DNA of 64,000 nt from Streptomyces sp. NRRL B-3428 (GCA_000721375.1 JOGW01000006.1:62001-126000); one strand, 5' to 3'; counted from the stretch's first letter, positions 26,828 through 35,704 are shown. Numbers and translations: made by a program. The notes: a model not told the origin generated them from the letters alone.

Positions 26828-27505
26828 TCAGCCCGCCTTGTCGACGGCCCTCGCCAGGTGAGCATCGACCAGGGCCGGGCTGCCAGCAACCGTGACGACC
26901 ACGGTCCCGGTGCGCACAGCCGTCTGCTTGACGACGGTGCTTCGCCCGCCGGTGGTGAAGGTGAGTAGCTGACTCCACCGCTCATCCCCCAGCCGCGGAG
27001 CTGTTGCCGTCTGCGTCGTGACCGTGATCGGGCTGCCGCCGACGAGCAGTTGGTACGTAGGGCATGAAGTCATCGCTTCAAATACCCGGCTCATACCGTC
27101 GGAAAGCTTGGCTTCGCTGTCGCTGTACAGCTCCTCGGACAGGTCCAGTGAAGAGTTTCCGCCAGCGTAGGTGAAGGACGCCTTGGCCTGGCGCGGGAAG
27201 GTGAGGCCGCCACCGGTCGCGGCCTCGTCGCCGAGTTGAGCCAGGGCCGGGCAACCGGTCACAGTAACGTCATCGTGCCGCTTGGGCTGATCCGGCATAC
27301 GGACATAGCCCTCGCCCAGATCGCTCTCGTCCAGGAGCCGCTTGCTCAGCGCGATTGAGGACAGCAACGCGGGCGCGACGGTGCCGCCCTCCTGGTGTGC
27401 AGAGCCGGAGGTGGAGGTGTTGGCGGGCTCGGCGTGGCCGGCGCAGCCGGTCAGGGCGAGGGCGGTGACGAAGACGCCGAGGGCGGTCGTGGTGAAGCAG
27501 CGCAT
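26828..27505 (-). CDS. Secreted lipoprotein of unknown function
   Basis: A 225-residue protein with a type II signal peptide (MRCFTTTALGVFVTALALTG) and lipobox LTGC (Cys21). The mature part is mixed alpha/beta with a disordered start (ANTSTSGSAHQEGG). A segment like CPTYQLLVGGSPITVTTQT and a paired cysteine pattern resemble small sensor-domain lipoproteins of actinobacteria. It should be anchored on the outer face of the membrane. ATG 27505. Confidence 0.72.
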   Translation of the reverse strand: MRCFTTTALGVFVTALALTGCAGHAEPANTSTSGSAHQEGGTVAPALLSSIALSKRLLDESDLGEGYVRMPDQPKRHDDVTVTGCPALAQLGDEAATGGGLTFPRQAKASFTYAGGNSSLDLSEELYSDSEAKLSDGMSRVFEAMTSCPTYQLLVGGSPITVTTQTATAPRLGDERWSQLLTFTTGGRSTVVKQTAVRTGTVVVTVAGSPALVDAHLARAVDKAG

Positions 27506-27600
27506 ACGGAAACCCCTTGGTGATGCGTGACGGATGGTCTGACCGGGTCGGCCCTCCGGGTGCCGACAAACGCAGGGGTGGGGAATGTGGTTTCGCGACT

Positions 27601-28041
27601 TCAGTGGCCGAGGTGGCGCAGGCCGTCTTCGAGGGTGAGGTGGAAGTGGTCGACCGGACCGGAGTTGCGGTTGTACCAGGCGGTGTCCAGCCGGGTCTCG
27701 TGCGTCTCGTGGCCGGCCTCGCAGCGCAACCACACCGAGTCGTCACGCATGTTGAAGACGATCCAGTTCCGGTACGCACCGCAGTGGCAGGCGCGGACTT
27801 CGCCGTCGATGACGAGCGGAAGGTCCCAGCGCATCATGAAGCCCGACACGTCCTGGCGGCACGGCGCACGGAACTCCGGCGGCAGGAAGTCGGGCACCAC
27901 CGTGGCGCCGACACGCGCCGAATCAGTGGTCGGCACGGCGACCTCCGGCTGGGGCCACTCGGCGTGCATCGCCAGCAGCGCCTGGCCGGCACGCTGGACT
28001 TCACGGAACTCTCGGTCCGCGCGGCTGGTGCGTCGGAACAT
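27601..28041 (-). CDS. Hypothetical protein
   Basis: A 146-residue soluble protein starting at ATG 28041; not recognised. It contains CHCGAYRNW and a later CEAGHETHE, which may form a small metal site. Genes of this kind sit with DUF317 genes in Streptomyces accessory regions. Confidence 0.55.
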   Translation of the reverse strand: MFRRTSRADREFREVQRAGQALLAMHAEWPQPEVAVPTTDSARVGATVVPDFLPPEFRAPCRQDVSGFMMRWDLPLVIDGEVRACHCGAYRNWIVFNMRDDSVWLRCEAGHETHETRLDTAWYNRNSGPVDHFHLTLEDGLRHLGH

Positions 28042-28129
28042 GTGGTCTCCATTTCTGCCATCTGGCGAGGGTGAGTGCGCGCCTTGAGGACGGCGCCAAT
28101 CCGAATGAGCACTGCCAGCAACTGAGTTG

Positions 28130-28816
28130 TCAGCTCTGCCGGATGATGCTGATCCGGTCCTCCGTGCATGCGGGCAGCGTGCGACGCGGCACGGGAGTCG
28201 GCGAGGCCAGCGACGAAGCAAAGACGGCGACCAGGTCGTTCGGGACACTGGCGGAGAAGCTCGCGCACCACAGGTACGGCTCATCAAGACCAGGCTGCGC
28301 CCAGGCTTGCCAGCCCACCTGGACCGGATAGGGATCGGCATCCCGCACGAGCGGCGGCGTCAGCTCCAGGGAGACGCCGGCGGAGAAGCCCGGATCGAAT
28401 GCCGTGGTACGAGGACGGTCCGCGTCACGCAACCAGCCCCGAGAACAGAGCTCCTCGAGCACCACATCCGGCCCGTCGAATTCGGCATCGGGCGCCGTAC
28501 GGGCATCGAGCGCCAGAAGGAAGTCCGCAAGCACCTCATGCGGCACGTCGGCCGTGAAGTAGGCATTCCACTCGGCCATTGCCGAGTCCGTGCCCGACCG
28601 CGCACTCACCTGCCATGCCACCGGCAGACCGCCCAGCTCGAACGGGTAGGAAGCAAGAATCCACTCAGCCCAACACAACCCATCGGTGCTGACGTACAGC
28701 AGAGTGTCGTGGGAGGTCGGCCACATGCGCCAGCCGAAGTCGGTCAGAGCGTCGCCGATCCGCTCGGCGAGAGCGCCGTCGTCACCGGCCAAGTGGCGTG
28801 GGGTGACCCAGTACAC
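28130..28816 (-). CDS. DUF317-domain protein (start uncertain)
   Basis: A DUF317-type protein with the family opening YWVTPRHLAGDD, then GWRMWP, and a second half ending in WQAWAQPGLDEPYLWCASFSAS. The frame is open far upstream (to 29164), but no ATG with a ribosome site lies near the domain start; GTG 28816 is used provisionally. A better-looking N-terminus (MSTYDVLPKNHPRTDG from 28922) is present in a different frame, so a frameshift near 28850 is possible. DUF317 proteins are common on actinobacterial mobile elements; function unknown. Confidence 0.6.
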   Translation of the reverse strand: MYWVTPRHLAGDDGALAERIGDALTDFGWRMWPTSHDTLLYVSTDGLCWAEWILASYPFELGGLPVAWQVSARSGTDSAMAEWNAYFTADVPHEVLADFLLALDARTAPDAEFDGPDVVLEELCSRGWLRDADRPRTTAFDPGFSAGVSLELTPPLVRDADPYPVQVGWQAWAQPGLDEPYLWCASFSASVPNDLVAVFASSLASPTPVPRRTLPACTEDRISIIRQS

Positions 28817-29123
28817 GGGGTCCTGCGCGTCGGGGAAGGCGGGCTCGAAGGAGTGGTGCGGGTGCAGGGGCGCCTCCGTCGGTTCGGGGATGGTTCTTCG
28901 GCAGGACGTCGTACGTTGACATGCGTTGCGGCCACGCAACAGCCCCTTCCGGTGTATTTCCTGTCTGCCCCCGGCGAACTGGCACAACGACGGCAGATCT
29001 ACCGCAACAAACGGGATCAAGCGCCAGAACCGTCCCACAGCGAGCCCAGGGGAAGGATGCTGAACATCACCAGCTCGACCAGCACCACCACGGGACGACA
29101 GCGGATACCCAGGGAGGGCCTGC

Positions 29124-29807
29124 ATGAGTAGAGATCCAGAAGATCTCCGACACGAAGAGCGCATCGTCTGGACCGAGGACGTCGACGGATTCGACTACGT
29201 GCGTGAGTCCGTCACCACGGAGGCGGGCACACGGACACGTCCGGTTGCCTGGCACGGATCCGGTCGTCGAGTCGGATACTCGGTCCTCAGGAGCGACGCC
29301 CCGAGCAGCAGCTCGACCGGCAAGTTCACCAGACGAATCTTCTGGGTCAAGGAGCACGACCGCTCCGAACGCCCCGACGGGGTTTACAAGACGACCATGC
29401 CCAGCGAAGGCGTGGATCCCCGAACCGTCGCCCCCGGCGTCTGGGGCGAAGTCACAGAACGGGCCTGGGGTTCGCAGCTTCCTGTTCCGTCGGGCGCTCC
29501 TGCGCCACCCGTACAAACAGAAGCGAAGGCGAGTCGCACGCCCCGCCCGGACCGACCTCGGGCATCACGGCCTGGAGCGCCCTCGTCCAAGGAGACTCGT
29601 GCCGTCGAGCAGGGCGTCACGAAAGCCTTCGCCGATTGGCTCTACCTGCACGAGGTGAGCGTGCCCGAATCGCTCGGAGCCGCGGTCGGAGAAGAGTTCA
29701 AACGCTGGCTGTGGGCCAACTCCGAGGAGCTGATAGCAGCCATCGCCGATGCCGTGGCGAGACAGACCAAGCTCCCGGAAGAGCGGCCATCCGCGCAGGA
29801 GCAATGA
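29124..29807 (+). CDS. Hypothetical protein next to the att site
   Basis: A 227-residue protein from ATG 29124 with GGGAGG upstream. It has two parts: an N-terminal mixed domain (residues 1-115) and, after a Pro/Arg-rich linker (120-155), a C-terminal helical domain (VTKAFADWLYLHEVSVPESL). Family unknown. It is the last gene before the right border of the element. Confidence 0.55.
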   Translation: MSRDPEDLRHEERIVWTEDVDGFDYVRESVTTEAGTRTRPVAWHGSGRRVGYSVLRSDAPSSSSTGKFTRRIFWVKEHDRSERPDGVYKTTMPSEGVDPRTVAPGVWGEVTERAWGSQLPVPSGAPAPPVQTEAKASRTPRPDRPRASRPGAPSSKETRAVEQGVTKAFADWLYLHEVSVPESLGAAVGEEFKRWLWANSEELIAAIADAVARQTKLPEERPSAQEQ

Positions 29808-29860
29808 GCCGGCCAGCAAGCGTCGGCTGAGGCGCTGATCAGGCAGAACACGCTCAGACG

Positions 29861-29975
29861 TGGTTGCAGTTTTGGTTGCATTCACCGTCGTACAGCACCG
29901 TTCAGAAACCCCACCCGCTACGACTCCACCGCAGGTCAGGACACTCTCGTACGCCCCAGAACCTACGGGCGAAGA
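29861..29975. other. Element right-end DNA with TGGTTGCA repeats
   Basis: No gene is seen between 29808 and 29975. A short direct repeat TGGTTGCA occurs at 29861 and 29873, close to the att core, and could be an arm-type site for integrase. The rest shows nothing recognisable. Confidence 0.35.
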
Positions 29976-30030
29976 CTTGGAAAGCGTGTTGGGGGCAACC
30001 CCTCACGAGTTCGAATCTCGTATCCTCCGC
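29976..30030 (+). other. attR: duplicated 3' half of tRNA-Ser(GGA)
   Basis: From the anticodon loop onward (CTTGGAAAGCGTG, long variable arm, T arm TTCGAATC, and the acceptor strand ending TCCTCCG) the sequence matches a class II tRNA-Ser with anticodon GGA. The 5' half is missing: the bases before CTTGGAAAG do not pair with the anticodon or acceptor stems. This is the classic duplicated att copy left by integration into a tRNA 3' end. The intact tRNA should be at the left end of the element. Confidence 0.85.
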
Positions 30031-30049
30031 ACTGGCCCAGCAGGGCAAT

Positions 30050-30083
30050 CGAAGGGCCCCACCATTCGCGGTGGGGCCCTTCG
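30050..30083 (+). terminator. Native tRNA-Ser terminator at the chromosome junction
   Basis: CGAAGGGCCCCACC (30050-30063) pairs with GGTGGGGCCCTTCG (30070-30083) around six bases, 20 bases after the tRNA end, as expected for the original tRNA terminator. Confidence 0.85.
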
Positions 30084-30135
30084 GCGTTCTCGGCGTTCTC
30101 GTAGAAGGGTCGTGGTGGAGAGCCCCGGCAGCCGT

Positions 30136-31125
30136 TCACCCCGTCGGCGAGAGCAGCGCGTCCGCCACCGTCGTACGCGCGTACAGCACCGAGCGCCCCG
30201 CCCGGTGCGCGCTGACCAGACCCGCGTCACGCAGAGCCGTGAGGTGCTGGGAGGCGCCCGGGGTGGACAGGCCGCAGCGGGCGGCGAGTTCTGTGGTGGA
30301 GGCGGGGGTGTCCAGCTCCGCCAGGAGATGTGTGCGGGAGCGGCCGAGTACGGCGGCGACGGCCTCGGTGGAACCCGTCGTACGGGGCTCCCAGAGGGTG
30401 CCGATGCCGCGGGCCGGGTAGGCGAGTTGCGGCGGGTCCGGCAGCACCGAGCGGGTGAGGACCCTCGGCCAGGCGAAGGCGGACGGGACGAGGAGCAGGC
30501 CGGAGCCCGTCTCGGCGCGGGTCAACGAGCAGTGGCGGCGCACCAGATGCAGGGTCCCCGCGTCCCAGGTGACCGATTCGTGCAGATCGCCCAGGACCCG
30601 CCCGGCGCCGTACTCCGCCACCTGCCTGGCGCGGTGGAAGACATCGGCTTCGAGGAGGCGGCGGATGCGGTCCCAGTACGGGGCGAGGGCCAGCTCCCAG
30701 TAGAGTCCGATCTCCTCCGTGATCTTCTCCAGGGCCGCCTGCGGGTCCTGGCGGAGGAGGCGTACGCGGGCGGAGCGTGAGTGGTCGCGTTCGGTGGCGA
30801 GCATGTCCAGTTCGACGTGCACCCGGTCCACCGGGGACCGGCGGATGGCGGCCAACTCGTCGGCGAGGGTGGGGAAGGGGTCGGCGGGCGTCGGGTTCAG
30901 GAAGTCCGCGAGGTAGCCGTCCGGCGGGATCAGGACGGACAGCCAGCCGCGGTCGAGTCCGCTCTCCGCCAGACGCGGGCGGACCTGGGCGGTCCAGCGG
31001 CGGTGCAGCGGGGTCTCCCTGGCCGAGTGCAGCAGCCGGTAGCTGGTGACCACCTCCCACATCGGCGAGACCGCGAAGCGGGTCTGGGCCATGTCGGCTG
31101 CGGAGAAACTGAGTTCGGAGTTCAC
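30136..31125 (-). CDS. ArsR-type winged-helix regulator with long N-terminal domain
   Basis: A 329-residue protein. The first 240 residues form a ligand-type domain of the kind annotated DUF5937 (FAVSPMWEVVTSYRLL). The C-terminal 75 residues are an ArsR winged helix (LDTPASTTELAARCGLSTPGASQHL, recognition helix near STPGASQH). GTG at 31125 is the start. It is divergent from the MFS gene, with a perfect palindrome between them, and probably represses that efflux pump until its drug binds. Confidence 0.82.
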   Translation of the reverse strand: MNSELSFSAADMAQTRFAVSPMWEVVTSYRLLHSARETPLHRRWTAQVRPRLAESGLDRGWLSVLIPPDGYLADFLNPTPADPFPTLADELAAIRRSPVDRVHVELDMLATERDHSRSARVRLLRQDPQAALEKITEEIGLYWELALAPYWDRIRRLLEADVFHRARQVAEYGAGRVLGDLHESVTWDAGTLHLVRRHCSLTRAETGSGLLLVPSAFAWPRVLTRSVLPDPPQLAYPARGIGTLWEPRTTGSTEAVAAVLGRSRTHLLAELDTPASTTELAARCGLSTPGASQHLTALRDAGLVSAHRAGRSVLYARTTVADALLSPTG

Positions 31126-31173
31126 AAGGCGCCCCCCGGCGAGTGCTGCGTCGAACTGGCAAGTATCACTTTG

Positions 31174-31193
31174 GATTAAGGCAGATCTTAATC
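31174..31193. promoter_or_regulatory. Operator-like palindrome between regulator and MFS gene
   Basis: GATTAAG (31174-31180), six bases, CTTAATC (31187-31193). A perfect AT-rich inverted repeat in the divergent promoter, likely bound by the adjacent ArsR-type regulator. Confidence 0.65.
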
Positions 31194-31231
31194 AATGGTC
31201 GATACGGTACGGCGGGCCGCAGGCTGCTCGC

Positions 31232-32440
31232 ATGTTCACCACCTTCCGCGATCTGCCCTCCGTCGTCTGGACCCTCTTCGCCGGCACCGTCGTCAACCGG
31301 CTCGGGTACCTGATCTCCCCGTTCCTGGTCTTCTTCCTCGCCGACCGCGGCGTGACCGGTGCGGAGACCACATACGTGCTCGGCGCCCTCGGCGCGGGCA
31401 ACCTCATCGGCCCCGCCCTCGGCGGCCTGCTCGCCGACCGGATCGGCCGCCGCAGCACGATGCTGATCGGGCTGCTCGGGGCGGCGGTCGCGCAGGGCGC
31501 GCTGTTCGCCGCGCCCGGTGTGGCCACGATGGCCGCCGCCGCCCTGCTGCTCAGCACCGCCGGTGCGACCGTCTCGCCGGCCACGTACGCGCTGCTCGCC
31601 GACTCCGTCGACCCGGCCCGCCGCCAGCGCGCGTACGCCCTCTTCGGCTGGGGCGTCAACGTCGGTACGGCCGCGGCGGGCGTGCTCGGCGGTGTCCTCG
31701 CCGCGCACGGCTACTGGCTGCTGTTCGCGGTCGACGCCGTGACCATGCTCGCCTTCGCCGTGATCGTCGCCGTCCGGCTCCCGAAGACCCGGCCCAGCGC
31801 CACGCCCACCGGCTCCACCGACAGCAAGGACGCCTCGTCCGGCACCGGGTACGGCGTCGTCGTACGCGACCGGCTCCTGATGACGCTGCTCCCGCTCTTC
31901 GGCATCCAGCTGTTCGTCTACTCCCTCACCGAGGTCGCCCTGCCGCTCGCCGTCCACGACTCGGGCCTCTCCCCCGCCGTCTACGGGGCGATGGCCGCGG
32001 TCAACGCGGTGATCGTGGTGCTGCTCCAGCCGCTCGCCACCTCGCTCCTGGCGCGGCTGCCGCAGCTGCCGGTGCAGGCGGCGGGCAGCGTGCTGATCGC
32101 CGTGGGGGTCGCGCTGACCGGCCTGGCCGACAGCATCGCCGGCTACGCCGTCTCCGTCGTCGTCTGGTCGCTCGGCGAGGTCGTCGTGGCCGGTATCGCC
32201 GCCGCCCTGGTCGCCAACCTCGCCCCGGCGGACGCCCGTGGCCGCTACCAGGGCGCCTTCCAGTGGACCTGGGGCGTGGCCCGCTTCACGGCCCTGACGG
32301 GCGGTGTCGCCCTCTACTCCACGCTCGGCCCGGCCGTCCTGTGGTGGTCGGCCCTGGTCGGCGGCCTCGCGACGGCGGTGGCCACGCTGGCGCTGCGCCA
32401 CCGGGTGGAGCGGCGCACCGCACTGGCCCTGGCTGCCTGA
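31232..32440 (+). CDS. MFS transporter, drug efflux type
   Basis: A 402-residue protein with about 12 hydrophobic segments. The conserved loop 2-3 motif is visible (GGLLADRIGRRSTM, about residues 65-78). The N-terminus (VVWTLFAGTVVNRLGYL) is typical of actinobacterial MFS exporters paired with the DUF5937 regulator. ATG 31232 is chosen over upstream in-frame ATGs that would run through the promoter. Substrate unknown. Confidence 0.85.
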   Translation: MFTTFRDLPSVVWTLFAGTVVNRLGYLISPFLVFFLADRGVTGAETTYVLGALGAGNLIGPALGGLLADRIGRRSTMLIGLLGAAVAQGALFAAPGVATMAAAALLLSTAGATVSPATYALLADSVDPARRQRAYALFGWGVNVGTAAAGVLGGVLAAHGYWLLFAVDAVTMLAFAVIVAVRLPKTRPSATPTGSTDSKDASSGTGYGVVVRDRLLMTLLPLFGIQLFVYSLTEVALPLAVHDSGLSPAVYGAMAAVNAVIVVLLQPLATSLLARLPQLPVQAAGSVLIAVGVALTGLADSIAGYAVSVVVWSLGEVVVAGIAAALVANLAPADARGRYQGAFQWTWGVARFTALTGGVALYSTLGPAVLWWSALVGGLATAVATLALRHRVERRTALALAA

Positions 32441-32468
32441 CCCGGCGGCGAGTTGGAGGTGGACAGGA

Positions 32469-32502
32469 CGCAGGGCCCCGCCGGGATCGGCGGGGCCCTG
32501 CG
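32469..32502. terminator. Terminator after the MFS gene
   Basis: CGCAGGGCCCCGCCG (32469-32483) pairs perfectly with 32488-32502 around GGAT. Confidence 0.88.
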
Positions 32503-32519
32503 TCGTTCGCGTACCCGCC

Positions 32520-32972
32520 CCTCACATGGCGCCGATGATCGCCGAGAAGTCGTGGCGGTCGTGGCGGTCGTGGCGGATGAAGTAGCCGAAGTCGGCGACG
32601 CGCTGGGCGCCCAGCGGCTGGGGCGTCAGATCCGGTTCGACGTCCTGGCTGGTGGGGTCGATGCCCAGGGTCCGGGCGATTTCGGGGAGGGCGGCGCCCA
32701 GGCTGCAGCCGAGCATCAGGGCGGGGCATCGGTGAGTTCGTACAGGAGGCGGTGGACGTCGTCTGCGTGCTCGGCGAGGCTTGCGCCCTTGCCCGGGTTG
32801 TCGAGCCGGCTGCGCGTGAGGCCCCGCCGGTCCACTGCGACAACCTGGAGCTGGAGGAGTGGAGCGAGCAGCACGCCGTCTACGTCCACGGCAAGCACCA
32901 CCTGCCGCCGGCACGCAAGTTCGCCGCCCTTGTCGGCGGCGAACTGGGCAAGATGGAGTCCGTCTAGCGCCC
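32520..32972. pseudogene. Possible gene remnants, not assigned
   Basis: No convincing gene is found here. A plus-strand frame at 32752-32967 reads like the C-terminus of a soluble protein (VHCDNLELEEWSEQHAVYVHG, then ARKFAALVGGELG) but lacks a start and has no ribosome site. A minus-strand frame ending at 32522 contains a run of HDR repeats caused by a 9-bp tandem repeat (GTGGCGGTC, about 32553-32580). Both may be decayed fragments; I do not know the parents. Confidence 0.3.
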
Positions 32973-33806
32973 TCAGCGAGCCGTCTTCTCCAGGAACACC
33001 AGCAGCCGCGAAGCCACCGCATCCGGCACCTCGGCCTGCGGATAGTGCCCCGCGCCCTCCAGCATCACGATCTCCGTCGGACCCGAGATCGTCGACGCGA
33101 ACTTCTCCGCCTCCGCGCGCGGGTCCTTGAAGTCGGGGTCCTTCGAGCCCATCAGGACCAGGGTCGGCTGCTGGACCTTGGGGCGGTCGGCGGCCGAGTC
33201 CACCTTGGTGCCGGGTGCGTTGACCGCGATGAGGGCCTCCGTGCGGCCCGGCTCGCGCAGGCGGGACTTCACCGTGGCGACGTACTCCTTGAAGTCCTCG
33301 GGCTTACCGCCCTTGTACAGCGAGGAGTAGAAGAGGCCGAACAAGGACGGCGAGCGCATGATGCGGTTGGCGAGGAAGCCCATCACCGCGTTCGGCTTCG
33401 GCTCGGCCGCCCAGGGCGAGATGGCCACGACTCCCGTGACGGTATCGGGGAGTTCGGCCGCGGCGGTGACGGCCGAGTCCGGGGTGAGGGAGTTGCCCAC
33501 GACCGTCACCGAGTCCCCGCCGAGGTGGCGGATCAGGGCCACGTAGTCGGAGCCGATGGCGGAGGTGCTGTGCGCGGCCCAGCCGACGCTGGACTCGCCG
33601 TGGCCGCGCACGTCCAGGGTGGCCACGCGGTAGCCGGCGGCGACCAGCTGCGGGACGACGAAGCGGTAGACCGCGCGGACGTCGCCCATACCCGGGGCCA
33701 TGACGACCAGGTGGCCGTCCTCGGGGCCCGAGACGTCGTAGGCGATACGGCCCTCCGGCACATCCAGGTACTGGGTGGTCGAAGTCTGCGGCTGCGTTCC
33801 GTTCAT
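32973..33806 (-). CDS. Alpha/beta hydrolase
   Basis: A 277-residue alpha/beta-hydrolase-fold protein. It has an N-terminal strand pair (GRIAYDVSGPEDGHLVVMAPG), DVRGHGES, the nucleophile region VVGNSLTPDS (Ser about residue 105; G-N-S-L instead of the usual GxSxG), a late acid near VLMGSKDPDF, and the catalytic His in EGAGHYPQAE. ATG 33806. The substrate cannot be inferred. Two similar palindromes lie upstream, so it is probably under TetR-type control together with the divergent or adjacent genes. Confidence 0.85.
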   Translation of the reverse strand: MNGTQPQTSTTQYLDVPEGRIAYDVSGPEDGHLVVMAPGMGDVRAVYRFVVPQLVAAGYRVATLDVRGHGESSVGWAAHSTSAIGSDYVALIRHLGGDSVTVVGNSLTPDSAVTAAAELPDTVTGVVAISPWAAEPKPNAVMGFLANRIMRSPSLFGLFYSSLYKGGKPEDFKEYVATVKSRLREPGRTEALIAVNAPGTKVDSAADRPKVQQPTLVLMGSKDPDFKDPRAEAEKFASTISGPTEIVMLEGAGHYPQAEVPDAVASRLLVFLEKTAR

Positions 33807-33828
33807 GGTGCTCCCCCTCGGCAGTTTG

Positions 33829-33873
33829 GCTAACGCTGTTATCCGGCGTTGGTTATAAGCTAACGCCGTTAGC
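33829..33873. promoter_or_regulatory. Two related palindromic operators
   Basis: GCTAACGCTGTTATC (33829) and the perfect palindrome GCTAACGCCGTTAGC (33859-33873) share 12 of 15 bases and flank the hydrolase start region. They look like paired TetR-type operators; no TetR gene is adjacent, so the regulator is elsewhere. Confidence 0.6.
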
Positions 33874-33881
33874 CGGTGCCG

Positions 33882-35102
33882 TCAACGCCTTTTCTTCCCC
33901 ACCACAAGGGCCACCACCAGTGCCAGCGCCGCGAACCCCGCGATCGTCACCGTCATCGCCCACGGCGACCCCGTGCCCCCGAGGCCCACCAACGGCGCGG
34001 CGACCCCGCCCATTCCGTACTGCAGCACACCGAGCACCGCCGAGGCCGTGCCACCGGCCTCCGGGCGTACGGACATGGCGAGGGCTGTCGCGTTCGGCAT
34101 GATCAGGCCGATGCTCGCCACCACCAGGGCCAGCGAGGGCAGTACGCCCGCGAGGCCGAGGCCGGTGGCGACGGATGCCACGAGCAGGGCCGCGCCCAGG
34201 AGTTGGAGCAGCAGTCCCGCCCGCATCAAAGCACCCGACGAGCAGCGGTCGAGGAGGCGGGCGCCGAGCTGGCTGACCGCCACGAGCGCGACCGCGTTCG
34301 CGGCGAAGGCCAGGCTGAAGGCCTGAGGGCTCATCCCGTAGACGTTCTGCAGAACGAACGTCGAACCCGATATGTACGCGAAGAGCGCGGCCATCGCGAA
34401 CCCGCCGCCCAACGCGTACGCCATGAACGCGCCGCTGCCCAACAGCCCACGGGCCGTACGCAAGGTGCGGCCGAGTCCCCCGGTGTGGCGGCGCTCGGGC
34501 GTGAGCGTCTCCGGCAGTCCCCACACCGCTGCCGCGAGCAGTCCCGCGCCGATCGCCGCGAGGACGACGAAGACGCCCCGCCAGTCGGTGACGGTGAGCA
34601 ACTGGCCGCCGATCAGGGGCGCGAGGATCGGAGCGAGGCCGTTGACCAGCATGAGCAGGGCGAAGAAGCGCGCGGCCGCCTTGCCCTCGTACATGTCGCT
34701 GACCATCGCGCGCGCGATCACCAGACCCGCGGCGCCCGCGAGGCCCTGGACGAGCCGGAGTCCGGTCAGGGTTTCGGCGTTGGGTGCGAAGGCGCAGAGC
34801 ACGGAGGCGAGCGCGTAGCCCGCGAGTCCGATGAGCAGCGGCTTCTTGCGGCCGTACGTATCGCTGAGCGGGCCCGCGATCAGCTGGCCGAGGGCGAGGC
34901 CGATCAGACAGCTGGTCAGCGTGAGTTGGACCGTGGCGTCCGCGACGCGGAACTCGCCGGCCAGTTCCGGCAGCGCCGGCAGATACATGTCGAGCGAGAG
35001 CGGCCCGAAGGCCGAGAGCCCGCCCAGGACGAGAATCAGCCGCAGCCGCCCCCCGGCCCGCCCCCCGGTCCGCGCGGAGGCGGACGCCACGGTCGTCGTC
35101 AC
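33882..35102 (-). CDS. Bcr/CflA-type multidrug efflux MFS transporter
   Basis: A 406-residue protein with 12 predicted membrane helices. The start of helix 1, GGLSAFGPLSLDMYLPALPEL, is characteristic of the Bcr/CflA drug-resistance family (14 of its residues quoted here are FGPLSLDMYLPALP). The second loop carries GPLSDTYGRKKPL. GTG 35102 overlaps the nitroreductase stop by four bases (GTGA), so the two genes form an operon. It likely exports chloramphenicol-like or sulphonamide-like drugs by family, but the substrate is not readable. Confidence 0.86.
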   Translation of the reverse strand: MTTTVASASARTGGRAGGRLRLILVLGGLSAFGPLSLDMYLPALPELAGEFRVADATVQLTLTSCLIGLALGQLIAGPLSDTYGRKKPLLIGLAGYALASVLCAFAPNAETLTGLRLVQGLAGAAGLVIARAMVSDMYEGKAAARFFALLMLVNGLAPILAPLIGGQLLTVTDWRGVFVVLAAIGAGLLAAAVWGLPETLTPERRHTGGLGRTLRTARGLLGSGAFMAYALGGGFAMAALFAYISGSTFVLQNVYGMSPQAFSLAFAANAVALVAVSQLGARLLDRCSSGALMRAGLLLQLLGAALLVASVATGLGLAGVLPSLALVVASIGLIMPNATALAMSVRPEAGGTASAVLGVLQYGMGGVAAPLVGLGGTGSPWAMTVTIAGFAALALVVALVVGKKRR

Positions 35103-35704
35103 AGGGTCGTCACCACACGCTCGTGCGCCAGGCGCGGCAGTCGCGGGTACCAGGCGTCGGGGCCGGGCCGGCCGATGTTGACGACGACGAGGGACTGCGT
35201 ACGGCCCTCGGGGAAGAACTCCTTGTCGACGCCCGCCGCGTCGAACCCGGTCATCGGCCCCGCGGCGAGACCGGCGGCCCGTACGCCGGTGATGAAGTAC
35301 CCCACCTGGATGAGGGAGTTGAAGCGGGCCGTCTCGACCCGGGACAGCTCGTCGGCGGCGAACATGTCGCGCGCACCCGGGAAGTGCGGGAACAGCTCGG
35401 GCAGGTTCTCGTGGAAGTCCACGTCGGCGGCGAGGACGACGGTGAGCGGGGCGCTCTCGGTCTTCTTGCGGTTGCCCTCGGACATATGCGCCAGGAGCCG
35501 CGCGCGGGACTCGGGCGAGCGCAGCGCGAGGATGCGCAGCGGCTGCTGGTTCATGGCCGTCGGGCCGTATTTGACCAGGTCGTACACCGAGGCGAGCTGC
35601 TCGTCGGTGACGGGCTCGTCGGTGAAGGTGTTCGCGGTACGGGCCTCGCGGTAGAGGAGGTTCTGGGCGTCCTCGGCGAGGGCGAGCTGCGCGGTGGGGG
35701 TCAT
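35099..35704 (-). CDS. Nitroreductase-family flavoprotein (RutE-like)
   Basis: A 201-residue FMN-dependent oxidoreductase of the malonic semialdehyde reductase/nitroreductase group. It shows EARTANTFTDEPVTDEQL, YGPTAMNQQPLRILAL (FMN-binding loop, about residues 47-62), a central GVRAAGLAAGPMTGFD, and a C-terminal LVVVNIGRPG. ATG 35704. It is translationally coupled to the Bcr/CflA pump. It sits downstream of a MarR-like operator and close to a MarR gene, which suggests a detoxification unit: reduce and export. Confidence 0.87.
   Translation of the reverse strand: MTPTAQLALAEDAQNLLYREARTANTFTDEPVTDEQLASVYDLVKYGPTAMNQQPLRILALRSPESRARLLAHMSEGNRKKTESAPLTVVLAADVDFHENLPELFPHFPGARDMFAADELSRVETARFNSLIQVGYFITGVRAAGLAAGPMTGFDAAGVDKEFFPEGRTQSLVVVNIGRPGPDAWYPRLPRLAHERVVTTL

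Larger units (their letters stand above)
1..30030. mobile_element. Integrated mobilizable element, left end outside window
   Basis: Seen: a 3' half tRNA-Ser copy at the right border (29976-30030), a tyrosine recombinase with a small HTH protein, a DnaB-like helicase, a MobC-like protein and a relaxase, with restriction and biosynthetic cargo. Known: actinobacterial integrative elements commonly insert in tRNA 3' ends and leave a partial copy at one border. Inferred: the intact tRNA and left att lie before base 1. No FtsK/TraB-like translocase is visible in the sequenced part, so it looks mobilizable by relaxase rather than by the usual Streptomyces TraB route. It may be composite, because the integrase sits 21 kb from the visible att. 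Confidence 0.62.

Noticed and set aside
29976..30030. Functional tRNA-Ser gene at the element border
   Set aside because: The 5' half (acceptor and D arms and half of the anticodon stem) is missing, so it is only an att copy.
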